Notes: generated by a model from the letters alone, not told the origin. A stretch of 46,125 nt of DNA from CAZIRO01 sp964541595 (GCA_964541595.1 CAZIRO010000002.1:1-46125), one strand, 5' to 3'. Positions 7,924-17,186 are shown, numbered from the stretch's first letter. Numbers and translations are program-made.

Positions 7924-8568
7924 ATGTGGACGCATCTGATCGTCGACCTGGACAATACACTGTACTCGGCGCGCACCGGTGTGTTCGATCTCGTCGATGC
8001 GCGCATTCAATCGTTCTTGACCGAACGGTTACGGATCCCGGACGCACAGGCACGCGCGTTGCGCGTCCGCTGGATGAGCCGGTTCGGTACCACGCTCCGG
8101 GGGCTTCGATTGTATTTTCCGGACGTCGATCCGATGGAGTTCATGGACTATGCACACGATATTCCGCTGGAAGCGTTTCTGCAACCGATGCCGGAACTGC
8201 GTTCGGTGTTGCAGACCATACCCGTACGGCGGGTCATCTTTTCCAACAGCGATCGCAAACACACCGTACGGGTATTGGAACTGCTCGGGATCGCGGACCT
8301 GTTTGATGGGTGGATCACCATTGAAGATCTCGGTATGATTCCCAAACCCAACTGGGAGGCGTATGCCACGCTTGTGCGCCGGTTACACCTGATCCCATCC
8401 CGTAGCCTGTATGTGGACGATCTCATGCGCAACGTCCGGATGGGACACCGGTGGGGTTTTCAATGTATCTGGGTACACGACGGGAAAGCCCCCACGGGGC
8501 GACTGGCGCCCCGTCTCGTGGGAATCCGTTCCATTCTCGATTTGCCTGAAGGATTAATGTTTCTATAA
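7924..8568 (+). CDS. HAD-superfamily phosphatase, pyrimidine 5'-nucleotidase-like
   Basis: A 214-residue haloacid-dehalogenase hydrolase. Motif I is DLDNTLY (residues 8-14; Asp8 nucleophile, Asp10 acid/base), motif II FSNSD, motif III the lysine in MIPKPNWEAY, and motif IV YVDDLMRNV. The DLDNTLY start with a helical cap (RLRIPDAQARALRVRW) is typical of the SDT1/pyrimidine 5'-nucleotidase group, which dephosphorylates UMP/CMP. That substrate is a family-based guess. The ATG at 7924 has GGGAG upstream. The longer reading into repeat copy 3 is an artefact. The gap promoter overlaps its 3' end. Confidence 0.87.
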   Translation: MWTHLIVDLDNTLYSARTGVFDLVDARIQSFLTERLRIPDAQARALRVRWMSRFGTTLRGLRLYFPDVDPMEFMDYAHDIPLEAFLQPMPELRSVLQTIPVRRVIFSNSDRKHTVRVLELLGIADLFDGWITIEDLGMIPKPNWEAYATLVRRLHLIPSRSLYVDDLMRNVRMGHRWGFQCIWVHDGKAPTGRLAPRLVGIRSILDLPEGLMFL

Positions 8569-8569
8569 T
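8542..8569 (+). promoter_or_regulatory. Promoter for the gap transcript
   Basis: TTGCCT (8542-8547), 16 bases, TATAAT (8564-8569). The -10 is perfect and overlaps the stop codon of the HAD gene. Transcription from here would give a leader of roughly 220 bases before gap. Confidence 0.65.
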
Positions 8570-8632
8570 AGGGAAGATTGAAGATTTCGAAGTACCGGAA
8601 CGCGGAAGTTCGGCCGTTCGGGGTGTGGTGCT

Positions 8633-8760
8633 GGCAACGGGTGGGGGGTATGAACGGATGTCCCGTTGCCGCGCTTGTCATGTATCGAACCGTGACCGCC
8701 ATTTACCGGGAGTCACATGCAGCAACCGGTGCAGTGTGATTCCATTCGCTGGTTGCGGCC
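8633..8760 (+). promoter_or_regulatory. Structured leader of gap with possible short upstream ORF
   Basis: The leader holds a hairpin GGCAACGGG (8633-8641) / CCCGTTGCC (8662-8670) with a 20-base loop. A second pairing, GCAACC with GGTTGC, lies near 8722 and 8751. A 29-codon frame (8650-8739) beginning MNGCPVAALV is preceded by a G-rich ribosome-site-like run. The leader could be regulatory; it matches no riboswitch class I know. Confidence 0.35.
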
Positions 8761-8796
8761 CGCTGGAAACTCCGATCGAGGTACAGGAGGTCGATC

Positions 8797-9804
8797 ATGA
8801 CAGTACGGGTCGGCATCAATGGATTCGGTCGTATCGGGCGCAATTTCTTTCGTGCTGCCTATCGGGAGACCGCGTTTGAGATCGTCGCCGTGAACGACAT
8901 CACGGATGCCCGTACGCTCGCGCATCTGCTGAAATACGATTCCATTATGGGCCGGTTCGAGGGAGAGGTGCATTACGAAACGGACGCCCTGTTCGTGGAT
9001 GGCAAACGCATCCAGGTGTTCAGTCAGCGGGATCCGGCACAGTTGCCCTGGAAAGACCTCGGGGTGGACATCGTGATCGAGTCCACCGGCGTGTTTCGTG
9101 ACCGCGAGAGCGCGAGCAAACACCTGACGGCAGGGGCCAGGCGGGTGATCATCTCCGCACCGGCAAAACAGCCGGACATTACTATCTGCATGGGAGTGAA
9201 TCATACGCAGTACGATCCCGCGAAACACTTCATTCTCTCCAATGCGAGTTGCACAACCAACTGTCTTGCTCCGGTGGTCAAGGTGCTGCTGGAAAATTTC
9301 GGATTCGTGTCCGGGTTCATGTGCACCACCCATGCGTATACGAATGATCAGCGTGTGCTCGATCTGCCGCACCGGGACCTGCGCCGTGCGCGTGCGGCCG
9401 GCATCAACATCATTCCCACGACCACAGGTGCGGCAGTCGCCGTGGGTGAAGTCCTGCCGGAGGTGAAGGGCAAACTGGACGGGATCGCGTTGCGGGTTCC
9501 GGTGCCGGACGTTTCCGTGATTCAACTCACGGCCCATGTGGCGCAACAGGTGACGGTCGAAACGGTCAATCAGGCGTTTCGCACCGCGGCGGAGACATCC
9601 CTGAAGGGCATTCTCGCGTATACGGAAGAACCGCTCGTTTCCAGTGATTACATCCGATCGCCGTTTTCGGCAGTGGTCGACGGTCCGATGACCCGTGTGG
9701 TCAACGGCACGACCGTTGCTGTCACGGCATGGTATGACAACGAGTGGGGGTTCTCCTGTCGAATGCGCGATCTCGTGCTCTACCTGATCGAGCGCGGAGT
9801 TTGA
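8797..9804 (+). CDS. gap: Glyceraldehyde-3-phosphate dehydrogenase, type I
   Basis: A 335-residue GAPDH, which converts glyceraldehyde 3-phosphate, phosphate and NAD to 1,3-bisphosphoglycerate in glycolysis. The NAD fold is GINGFGRIGRNFFRA. An Asp after the second strand (VNDITD) suggests NAD rather than NADP preference. The catalytic block SNASCTTNCLAP has Cys152, and the carboxyl-terminal block WYDNEWGFSCRM is typical. The start has AGGAGG eight bases upstream. pgk follows after about 106 bases in the same direction, the usual pairing of consecutive glycolytic enzymes. Length and motifs are normal. Confidence 0.98.
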   Translation: MTVRVGINGFGRIGRNFFRAAYRETAFEIVAVNDITDARTLAHLLKYDSIMGRFEGEVHYETDALFVDGKRIQVFSQRDPAQLPWKDLGVDIVIESTGVFRDRESASKHLTAGARRVIISAPAKQPDITICMGVNHTQYDPAKHFILSNASCTTNCLAPVVKVLLENFGFVSGFMCTTHAYTNDQRVLDLPHRDLRRARAAGINIIPTTTGAAVAVGEVLPEVKGKLDGIALRVPVPDVSVIQLTAHVAQQVTVETVNQAFRTAAETSLKGILAYTEEPLVSSDYIRSPFSAVVDGPMTRVVNGTTVAVTAWYDNEWGFSCRMRDLVLYLIERGV

Positions 9805-9910
9805 TCGCTGGTATTCCGCGGTCCCGGATGCATCCGTGGCAACGGATGCGGACAGATGTATCCCCCTGGGGACGGCTCGGGAAACGTTTCTCCGACCATG
9901 GAGTCAACCG

Positions 9911-11145
9911 ATGCAGTGGCTTGACGTCATCCGAACAGTTCGTGATCTGAATGTGCACGGCCGCCGGGTGTTCTTGCGCGTGGACTTTAACGTGCCGATT
10001 CAGAACGGCACCGTACTGGATGACACGCGCATTCGCGCCGTTTTGCCGACACTACACCATTTACGCGCGCAGGAAGCCAGGATCATCGTGGCCTCCCATC
10101 TGGGGAGACCGAAAGGCCAGAGAAATCCCGCATACAGCCTGGCACCNNNNNNNNNNACCGGTCGCACCGATTCTGGAGCGTTTGTCCGGAATGCGGGTGT
10201 ACTTTGTTGATGACTGCGTCGGACCCGCGGTGGAGGCATTGAGTCAACGCCTTGCACCGGGTCAGGTACTGTTGCTGGAGAACCTCCGGTTTTATCCGGG
10301 AGAGGAACAAAACGACCCGGCGTTCGCCGCGCAACTCGCGCGGTTGGGAGACGTCTACGTCAACGATGCATTCGGCGCTGCACACCGCGCACACGCTTCA
10401 GTCGACGCGATGACACGCCACTTTACCGAACGCGGGATGGGATTGCTCATGGAACGGGAAGTCCGTGCGTTGCAGCAGTTACTGCGGACGACCGATCGGC
10501 CGTATGTGGTCATTCTCGGAGGAGGGAAGGTCTCCGATAAATTGCCGGTATTGCGCAATCTGCTCGAGCGGGCTGTGGACGACATTCTGATCGGCGGCGC
10601 CATGAGTTTTACATTTTTTGAAGGCCCAGGGGTATGATATCGGCCGATCGCGCTGGGAACCGGAGCGTCTGGACGACTGTGCACGGGTGTTGGCACTGGC
10701 GGAACAACGCGGAATACAAATGCACCTGCCCGTCGATCACGTCGTGGTTACCGATCTCGAACACACGGACGCGTATCGAATCGTACCGACCGGCGAATCT
10801 TTCGGCGACGGCATGGGTGTCGATATCGGTCCGGAGACGGTGGCCCGGTATATGCAGATCATCCAGCGGGCACGGACCCTTTTCTGGAACGGTCCGATGG
10901 GGGTGTACGAGAAACCGGCGTTTGCGAAGGGCACCCGGGCGATTGCCGAAGCAGTGGCCACGTGTTCCGGATTCACCGTTGTCGGTGGAGGGGACTCGCT
11001 GGCCGTGCTTCAGCAGATGGGATTGATCGATCAAGTGTCCCATGCCTCGACCGGTGGTGGGGCGAGTCTGGAATTTCTCGCCGGTCAACCGTTGCCGGGA
11101 CTGGTGGCACTTGCACGCGACGGAGAGGTGCATACGGATGACTGA
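9911..11145 (+). CDS. pgk: Phosphoglycerate kinase (interrupted by an N-gap and a frameshift)
   Basis: Encodes PGK, which transfers phosphate from 1,3-bisphosphoglycerate to ADP. The amino end has FLRVDFNVP and HLGRPKG, the middle VILGGGKVSDKL, the carboxyl end FWNGPMGVYE and the nucleotide loop GGGDS. As given, the frame is broken twice. Ten N at 10147-10156 are flanked by ACC on both sides. A run of six T (10614-10619) should be five to continue MSFTF into LKAQGYDIGR. Removing the N, one ACC and one T gives 1221 bases, exactly 407 codons, a normal PGK length. I therefore think the gene is intact and the breaks are assembly errors. It overlaps the peptidase start by 8 bases. Confidence 0.95.
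10147..10156. other. Assembly gap (10 N)
   Basis: Ten undetermined bases inside pgk. The left flank ends ...CTGGCACC and the right flank begins ACCGGTCGC. Merging the shared ACC restores codons for SLAPVAPILERL, the expected PGK sequence, so the true gap length is probably zero. Confidence 0.9.
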
Positions 11146-12319
11146 GCACCTGCAGGAAAGGGTAAACCGGGTTCACGCCTGGGCACGGGATCATATGGAC
11201 CTGTATCGGGACGTTCTGACCGAACTCGTGACCCGGGAAACCCCGAGTGACGCGCCGGAACGGATGCGGCCGTTGATCGACTGGATCGTCGGGATGATGC
11301 GGGAACTGCACATACGAAGTCGAACCTTCCCCCTGGAGAATGGGGCGGCCGTACTGTTGCAATGGGTGTCGACAGACGACGCCATGCCGCAGCGTTTTGA
11401 TGTGACCCTGCTCGGCCATCTGGATACGGTCTGGCCGGTCGGAACACTGGCAACGATGCCCTTTCGCATCGAGGGCGATCGGGTGACCGGTCCCGGCGTG
11501 TTCGATATGAAAGGTGGGGTTGCGCTTGCGGTATATCTCGCCCGGTGTTTGCACACATTGGACGCCTGGCCCCGGCATCGCACGATCGCTTTCCTGTGGA
11601 CGCCGGACGAGGAGATCGGCAGTCGGTATAGTCGGCATGTGATTGCGGAAGTGGCCCGGAAGAGTCGTGTGGTTCTCTGCCTTGAACCGGCCGGATCGCA
11701 AGGCGCCGTAAAGGTCGAGCGATACGGTGTGGCCACGCTGGAGATCCAGCTGCGTGGGCGTTCCGGGCATCCGGGACTGCGCACGGGAGGGGTCCATGCG
11801 ATCGAACGGGCCATCGGGCTGCATGCCTGGTTGCGGAGCTGGCATGTGCCGGGAGATCGCCTGTGGCTGACGCTGACGCGGATCCGTGGCGGTGCAAGAG
11901 TCAATCAGATCCCCGATACGTGTGAGATGACGTACGACGTTCGTTACCTGGATACCGCAACGCTGGATCGACTGGAACACTGGCTGGTGCGGCTGCAACC
12001 GGTGGGAACCGACCCGGAAGAACTCACAGATACGGAAATCCGGGTGCGTCTCCAGCGTGGAACACCACCGATGCCCCGTACGGCTACCGAGCGCGTGTTC
12101 CGGCAGGCGCGTATGATTGCCCGGTGGCTGGGCCGTGAACTCGAGGGAATACGTGTCGGCGGCGGCAGTGACGCTGCACACGCCGCCGCTGCGGGCGCTG
12201 AAGTGCTGGATGGCCTCGGAGTGGAGGGCGACCATGCACACAGTCCCCTGGAATGGATGGATCTGACCTGCGTCCCGTACCGTACCGCACTGCTGGCCGG
12301 ACTCGTATGGACCGCATAA
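11138..12319 (+). CDS. M20 family metallopeptidase (carboxypeptidase G2/ArgE/DapE superfamily)
   Basis: A 393-residue di-zinc hydrolase. Metal ligands in order are GHLDTVWPVG (His, Asp), GPGVFDMKGG (Asp bridging), TPDEEIGS (Glu general base plus Glu ligand), CLEPAG (Glu) and the final His in GDHAHSPLEW. The dimerisation domain lies between (GRSGHPGLRTGGVHAIERA). GHLDTVWPVGT is typical of the glutamate carboxypeptidase (CPG2-like) branch, so cleavage of an N-acyl amino acid or small peptide is likely; the substrate is unknown. The start at 11138 overlaps the pgk stop by eight bases. No signal peptide, so probably cytosolic. Confidence 0.92.
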   Translation: MTEHLQERVNRVHAWARDHMDLYRDVLTELVTRETPSDAPERMRPLIDWIVGMMRELHIRSRTFPLENGAAVLLQWVSTDDAMPQRFDVTLLGHLDTVWPVGTLATMPFRIEGDRVTGPGVFDMKGGVALAVYLARCLHTLDAWPRHRTIAFLWTPDEEIGSRYSRHVIAEVARKSRVVLCLEPAGSQGAVKVERYGVATLEIQLRGRSGHPGLRTGGVHAIERAIGLHAWLRSWHVPGDRLWLTLTRIRGGARVNQIPDTCEMTYDVRYLDTATLDRLEHWLVRLQPVGTDPEELTDTEIRVRLQRGTPPMPRTATERVFRQARMIARWLGRELEGIRVGGGSDAAHAAAAGAEVLDGLGVEGDHAHSPLEWMDLTCVPYRTALLAGLVWTA

Positions 12320-12347
12320 TCACCCGCCATGAGGAGAGGGGGTCAGG

Positions 12348-12908
12348 ATGCAGATATCGACCAACGATTTCAAAACCGGCTTGAAAATCCTGTACCACCA
12401 CCAGGTATGGGAGGTGATCGAGTTCCAGCACGTGAAACCCGGGAAGGGTCAGGCGTTTGTGAAGACACGGTTGAAGAACATGCGTACCGGACAGGTGCTC
12501 GATGTGAACTTCCGCGCCGGTGAAATGGTCGATGTCGCAGAGGTGGAAGAAAAACCAATGCAGTACCTCTATGCGCAGGGCGATGAACTCGTGTTCATGG
12601 ATCTGGAGACCTATGACCAGATTCCCATTCCTCGCGATCAGGTCGGCGAAGCCATCAAGTTTTTGAAAGAGGGTACGGAAGTCACCATTTTCTTTCACGA
12701 GGGTACACCCCTGAGCATCGTCCTGCCCAAGTTTGTCACGCTTCGGGTGGTCCAGACAGATCCCGGTGTACGGGGGGATACGGCAACGGGGGGAACCAAA
12801 CCGGCCGTGCTGGAAACCGGCGCGGTGGTTCAGGTACCCCTGTTCGTTCAGGAAGGTGAGGAGATTACCGTGGATACCCGGACCGGCGAATATATCGGGC
12901 GAGCGTGA
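12348..12908 (+). CDS. efp: Translation elongation factor P
   Basis: A 186-residue EF-P, which binds between the P and E sites of the ribosome and relieves stalling at polyproline stretches. The three beta-barrel domains are recognisable: start MQISTNDFKTGLKI, the modification loop KPGKGQAF with the lysine (Lys33) at the tip, and the carboxyl signature block VRGDTATGGTKPAVLETG. The loop lysine is of the kind modified by EpmA or a comparable enzyme; no modifying gene is in the window. AGGAGAGG precedes the start. accB follows after three bases, the common efp-accB order. Confidence 0.98.
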   Translation: MQISTNDFKTGLKILYHHQVWEVIEFQHVKPGKGQAFVKTRLKNMRTGQVLDVNFRAGEMVDVAEVEEKPMQYLYAQGDELVFMDLETYDQIPIPRDQVGEAIKFLKEGTEVTIFFHEGTPLSIVLPKFVTLRVVQTDPGVRGDTATGGTKPAVLETGAVVQVPLFVQEGEEITVDTRTGEYIGRA

Positions 12909-12911
12909 GTT

Positions 12912-13502
12912 ATGGCACAGTCCAAAGAGAAACGGCCCGCGGTGGACACATCGTCCGTATCGGTCGCTGCGCAGATCGATATTGAACACATTCGTGCACT
13001 ATTGCAGTTACTCGCTGAACACCACATTCATGAATTCGAGTTTTGTCACGGTGATCTCAGGATTCGTATCGTGCAGCAACCGTCCGGAGAGTCTGGCGTG
13101 GGCAATTCCCTTCCGCCGTGGTTGTGGACCCTGTTGCAGCAACTCGGTACGGCAAAGGATACCCCTTCGCCCGTATCGGAACCCGCTCCGGTACCGGCTT
13201 CAGCTGAGTCGACCCCGTCAGCAACGGAAGAGGCCCTGCCAGCGGAAGAGGCGGCACTGCATTATATCCGATCGCCCATTGTGGGCACGTTCTACCGGGC
13301 CCCGGCTCCGGATGCACCGCCGTTTGTCGAAGTCGGTGACCGGGTGCGCAAAGGACAGACGGTGTGCATCATCGAGGCCATGAAGATCATGAACGAGATC
13401 CAGAGCGATGTGGACGGCGAGGTCGTGGCCATCTATGTGGCCAACGGCGCACCGGTCGAGTATGGTGAACGTCTGATGGCCATTCGTCCGAGTGCGGAGT
13501 AG
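12912..13502 (+). CDS. accB: Biotin carboxyl carrier protein of acetyl-CoA carboxylase
   Basis: A 196-residue BCCP, the subunit that carries biotin between the carboxylase and transferase halves of acetyl-CoA carboxylase in fatty-acid synthesis. The amino part contains the helix IEHIRALLQLLAEHHIHEFE. A Pro/Ala/Ser/Glu linker spans roughly residues 90-115. The carboxyl biotinyl domain has RSPIVGTFYRAPAPDAPPF (the BCCP thumb region) and EAMKIMNE, with Lys158 biotinylated. efp is immediately upstream. accC, usually next, is absent; an epimerase follows instead. Confident. Confidence 0.97.
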   Translation: MAQSKEKRPAVDTSSVSVAAQIDIEHIRALLQLLAEHHIHEFEFCHGDLRIRIVQQPSGESGVGNSLPPWLWTLLQQLGTAKDTPSPVSEPAPVPASAESTPSATEEALPAEEAALHYIRSPIVGTFYRAPAPDAPPFVEVGDRVRKGQTVCIIEAMKIMNEIQSDVDGEVVAIYVANGAPVEYGERLMAIRPSAE

Positions 13503-13537
13503 TCTGTGACTGCATACGATTCCGATGAGGCAGACCG

Positions 13538-14539
13538 ATGGTGGCCGTATTTGTCACGGGGGGAACGGGGTTCATCGGGCACCACCTGCTCCGCCTGTTG
13601 CTGGAGAGAGGATATACCGTATACGCGTTGACACGGCGTCCGCAGTCCTGGCGTCCACCGGGGTTGACCTGGATCGAGGGTTCCTTGGAAGATGTCGCCG
13701 CATTACGAACGGGCGTACGCGCTGGCGCGGGAGTCATCCACCTGGCGGGTAAAATTCAGGCACGCCGGACGGAAGAATATTTTCGGGTGAACACGGAAGG
13801 CACCCGTCGTCTGGTCGAAGCGATGATCGCCGAGGGGAAACCCCGACGCTTCGTGTTCATCAGTAGCCTGGCCGCTGCCGGTCCCGCCATCGATACCCCC
13901 GCCGTGGACGAGACCACGCCCCCGCGTCCGGTGTCGCCCTACGGGGAGAGTAAATGGCAGGCAGAACAGATCGTGCACGGGCTTCCGGAATTCATCCGAT
14001 GGACGATATTGCGTCCGCCCGCCGTATACGGTCCCGGTGATCGCGCCACGCTGCCGTACTTTCGTATTGCCGCACGCGGTTGGTGCGTGTACCTCGGGAA
14101 TCCGGAACGCCAGTTCAGTTTGATCTATGTGCGGGACCTTGTGGAAGGGATCCTGCATGTGTATGCGCATCCGAACACGTATCGGGAAACGTATTTCATT
14201 GCGGATGTGCAACCCTATTCCTGGCGCCAGGTGGCGGAGACGCTGACCCGCATTTGCGGTGTCCGACGTCCCCGAACGGTCACCATTCCCCCCTGGACGC
14301 TCTGGACCGCGGCAACGTTCACGGAAACGATGGCCCGTCTGTTCGGCCGGTCCGCGATGCTGAATCGGGATAAGGTCCGGGAGATCCTGCAACCGCGCTG
14401 GGTGTGCCGGACGGAAAAACTCTTGCAGCATACCGGGTTTCGTCCGCGATATTCGCTGGAAAGGGGGATTCGGGAGACCATTGCGTGGTATCGGGATCAT
14501 GGCTGGATCCGCTGTCCGAAATCGGTGGCAACTGCCTGA
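13538..14539 (+). CDS. NAD-dependent epimerase/dehydratase (extended SDR)
   Basis: A 333-residue extended short-chain dehydrogenase. The NAD motif is TGGTGFIG (residues 7-14), the active-site Ser-Ser is in FISSLAAAGP, and the catalytic pair is YGESK (Tyr135, Lys139). ILRPPAVYGPGD and the region SLIYVRDLVEGIL are typical of nucleotide-sugar or sterol/cinnamyl-type extended SDRs. The precise substrate is not readable. The next gene, a PAP2 phosphatase, starts within its 3' end, so both may serve envelope lipid or sugar chemistry; that link is inference. Confidence 0.9.
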   Translation: MVAVFVTGGTGFIGHHLLRLLLERGYTVYALTRRPQSWRPPGLTWIEGSLEDVAALRTGVRAGAGVIHLAGKIQARRTEEYFRVNTEGTRRLVEAMIAEGKPRRFVFISSLAAAGPAIDTPAVDETTPPRPVSPYGESKWQAEQIVHGLPEFIRWTILRPPAVYGPGDRATLPYFRIAARGWCVYLGNPERQFSLIYVRDLVEGILHVYAHPNTYRETYFIADVQPYSWRQVAETLTRICGVRRPRTVTIPPWTLWTAATFTETMARLFGRSAMLNRDKVREILQPRWVCRTEKLLQHTGFRPRYSLERGIRETIAWYRDHGWIRCPKSVATA

Positions 14540-15440
14540 AACCGATCCCCGCTGGCTGGTGATCCGCCCGATGGTCGACAGGCTCGTGATCCTCTACCTG
14601 GCGGGGACATCGGTCATTTACTGGTGGAACGGTGTGCCCGCAGTGTCCCACCGGATCATCTTCGTCATCCATTGGCTGGCCATCGGGGCTATTGTGCTCC
14701 TGCGCCGTTGGCTGTCCGTGCGGCCTCCGGCATATCGATCCGGATTGCAGTGGCTCCACGCGTTGTACCCGGTGGCGGCGTTGCCTTTTCTATATCGTGA
14801 ACTCGCCGTGCTCAATCGCATCGTGACGGATCGATATTACGATCCCCTTGTACGTCGCTGGGAACAGTGGTTGTTTCCGAGTGCACCGGTCATGCGGTTG
14901 AGCCAGTGGATCGATCATCTGGTACTGTCCGAGTTTTTGCATTTCAGTTACATCAGTTACTACTGGATGATCGTGGCCCTCAGTCTCACACTTTACTGCG
15001 GGCGGAGGTATCGTCAGTACCAGATTTACGTGTTCACGCTTTTGCTGACGTTTTATTTCTGTTACCTGTGGTTTATTTTCTTCCCTGTCGAGGGTCCCCG
15101 ATACTCCGTGGCCCCGCTGGACCCCACGTTGCGTGGAGGCCCGTTTTACCGATTGAGTCACTGGATCCTCTCGCAGGGTGCCGCACGCGGTACCGCGTTT
15201 CCAAGCAGCCATGTCGCGGCCGGTGTGGTCACACTGCTCTGTGCATGGACGATGGCGCCGCGTCTGTTCTGGATCATGTTACCGTTCGCCATCGGTCTGG
15301 TCGTGGGCACCGTGTACGGTCGGTTTCATTATGCGGTAGACGCTGCGGCCGGTCTGGGGGTTGCGTTTCTGTTTCGGTGGATCGGTCCCATGCTGTATCG
15401 TCGCATCGCGGAAGACGAATGTACCGGAGAGCAGCGATGA
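14499..15440 (+). CDS. PAP2 (type 2 phosphatidic acid phosphatase) family membrane protein
   Basis: A protein of about 313 residues with several membrane spans and the PAP2 active-site series: the EGPRYSVAPL region (first motif), FPSSHVAAG (motif 2, catalytic His in the SSH form of PSGH) and VYGRFHYAVDAAAG (motif 3, general-base His). These enzymes remove phosphate from lipid pyrophosphates or phosphatidates, or transfer head groups, on the outer face of the inner membrane. The start is uncertain: the ATG at 14499 overlaps the epimerase by 41 bases, and later GTG codons are possible. It converges with the O-antigen ligase gene. Confidence 0.85.
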   Translation: MAGSAVRNRWQLPETDPRWLVIRPMVDRLVILYLAGTSVIYWWNGVPAVSHRIIFVIHWLAIGAIVLLRRWLSVRPPAYRSGLQWLHALYPVAALPFLYRELAVLNRIVTDRYYDPLVRRWEQWLFPSAPVMRLSQWIDHLVLSEFLHFSYISYYWMIVALSLTLYCGRRYRQYQIYVFTLLLTFYFCYLWFIFFPVEGPRYSVAPLDPTLRGGPFYRLSHWILSQGAARGTAFPSSHVAAGVVTLLCAWTMAPRLFWIMLPFAIGLVVGTVYGRFHYAVDAAAGLGVAFLFRWIGPMLYRRIAEDECTGEQR

Positions 15441-15463
15441 TCGCGTGCGGTCAACGTGCGCGT

Positions 15464-17080
15464 TCACACCCGCGGACGTAGCCCCGGGAAGTATACCGAG
15501 ACGCTGGCGATCAGGAGTAAGATACTGTACAGCACCGCAATGCCCAGGATCTGGTGCAGTGTTCGAGATTTCGGAAATCCGGGCATCGGGACCGTGGTCC
15601 GCATTGTTCTCTGTTTCATCCATACCACGATCAACGGCAACAGCGTCCACAGTACGGCCGGATGCTGAATATGCACGCCGAAACAGAGACTCACAACCCA
15701 GGCGAGTCCAAGCGCTGTCCATCGATCGGGCGGGAAAAGGAACCGTCGGGATCTCCAGAGCGATCGGATCGCGATCCAGAAATACATCCCCCCGAGAAGG
15801 CCGTACTCCGCAAAAAATTGAATAACCGCATTCAGTGCACTCTCAAAGGGGAGGATCCGTTTGCCCCACCCATGGCGCCAGGCATAGTCAGTCAATACGA
15901 TATCCACGCCACCGGGTCCGATACCGGTCAGGGGCGCATCCAGGAAAACGGCCAGCGCGGATTTCCAGAACACGGGACGCTCGCCGAGTTGTGCCCACAG
16001 AGCGGCCAGACTGCCGGTTGTCCCTGCCGCACGGGCAATTGCGGTGATCCGTTTCCATCCGGTATCGATCCCAGGGGGAATGCAAAGGACCGTAAGCATG
16101 CCGACGCATACGATACCGATCCACCCGGAAATGACCGACGGTTGGAGCGCCGTCGCCGTCGAGCGTCGATCCCGCTTGTGCCGGCTCCGGAACCACATGT
16201 GCATGCTCCACCAGGCAAGGCCGATCCCCAACATCAATACGGCCGCACGCGATCCGGAGATCCACACGGTCCACAGTCCGACACCGAGCCATACCGCGCG
16301 GAAGCACCGGTATTTCGCGTTTCTGTTGTGCGAAGCGGGCATCAGAATCCACGTGGCTGCGAGCGTACCGAGTGCATTGGCGTCCCGCAGTGCGCCGGAG
16401 ACACGGGCCTGACGGATCCAGTACGCGCCGTTCAGCAGGCGCAGATCCACAAATGCCTGCAGGATCGCAACGGCGATTACCCCGATCCATCCCCACCGGA
16501 GTGCGTGAAGGATCCGGTGGGCCAGGCCGGTGCGGGTGTCCGTACGTCCGGCATCGCCGTACAGGGTGTCCAGCCAGAGGACCGCGACCAGATGCATGAG
16601 CGCCGTTCGGGCGACCCAGAATGCGGCGGTCAGTGCGGGCAGTCCACGAATGTTGTTGACCGCATGACCGAGTGTTTCGCCCGGAAGAATGAAATGGAGT
16701 TCCCGCCAGACGCCGATCGGCCAGCTCAGTGCGACGAGTACAGCCCATCCCACCACGGGTCGTTGCCAGGAGCGCGGCATGTACCAGCGGCGGAGCGTGC
16801 GATGCCGGCCGATCACGATAAGCAGGGCGATCATCCAGGGGACAAAGGCCATGTGAAACCGATGGTAACCGATCCCGAAGAATATCGCGGGCAGCCAGTA
16901 GACGATCGTGTGCAGGCACAGTACCGTTCCCTGCAACCACCGTCGGCTCGCAATCCAGGTGACGACACTCGCCGCTCCGGCGAGTACGGCCAGGGCGGGT
17001 GTCAGGGCCGCCGCGAGCCAGACCGTAGCACACGCGCATCCCCAGGCGGCCCCGTAAATCCATATCTTGCACCTGTCCAT
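15464..17080 (-). CDS. O-antigen ligase/polymerase (Wzy_C) family membrane protein
   Basis: A 538-residue protein with roughly ten to twelve membrane segments. Near residue 290 lies TVWISGSRAAVLMLGIGL, the RG/SGSR-type block of WaaL/Wzy_C proteins. A large periplasmic loop follows (about residues 325-420) with HGWGKRILPFESALNAVIQF, and the late block FAEYGLLGGMYFW matches the E.G..G...F region of the family. Such proteins join polysaccharide to lipid A-core, or glycans to pilins, at the periplasmic side. It stands alone on the minus strand between PAP2 and hemB. No other LPS gene is close, so a pilin or protein glycosylation role is also possible. Confidence 0.8.
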   Translation of the reverse strand: MDRCKIWIYGAAWGCACATVWLAAALTPALAVLAGAASVVTWIASRRWLQGTVLCLHTIVYWLPAIFFGIGYHRFHMAFVPWMIALLIVIGRHRTLRRWYMPRSWQRPVVGWAVLVALSWPIGVWRELHFILPGETLGHAVNNIRGLPALTAAFWVARTALMHLVAVLWLDTLYGDAGRTDTRTGLAHRILHALRWGWIGVIAVAILQAFVDLRLLNGAYWIRQARVSGALRDANALGTLAATWILMPASHNRNAKYRCFRAVWLGVGLWTVWISGSRAAVLMLGIGLAWWSMHMWFRSRHKRDRRSTATALQPSVISGWIGIVCVGMLTVLCIPPGIDTGWKRITAIARAAGTTGSLAALWAQLGERPVFWKSALAVFLDAPLTGIGPGGVDIVLTDYAWRHGWGKRILPFESALNAVIQFFAEYGLLGGMYFWIAIRSLWRSRRFLFPPDRWTALGLAWVVSLCFGVHIQHPAVLWTLLPLIVVWMKQRTMRTTVPMPGFPKSRTLHQILGIAVLYSILLLIASVSVYFPGLRPRV

Positions 17081-17157
17081 CGCTGACGGCGCTCCGAATG
17101 TTTCAAGATCCCGGGTGGGTGCAGTGCGCTCCCAATATGCAGGGAAACGTCGACCGT

Positions 17158-17186
17158 TTGCAAGCCGATCAGGGGTTCGATAATAT
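17158..17186 (+). promoter_or_regulatory. Promoter of hemB
   Basis: TTGCAA (17158-17163), 17 bases, TAATAT (17181-17186), about 40 bases upstream of the hemB start. A good sigma-70 match. Confidence 0.7.

Noticed and set aside
10614..10637. pgk TGA at 10635 as a selenocysteine codon or programmed frameshift
   Set aside because: PGK homology continues in a different frame after the T-run, not past the TGA. No slippery heptamer with downstream structure is evident, and a nearby N-gap makes an assembly error likelier.
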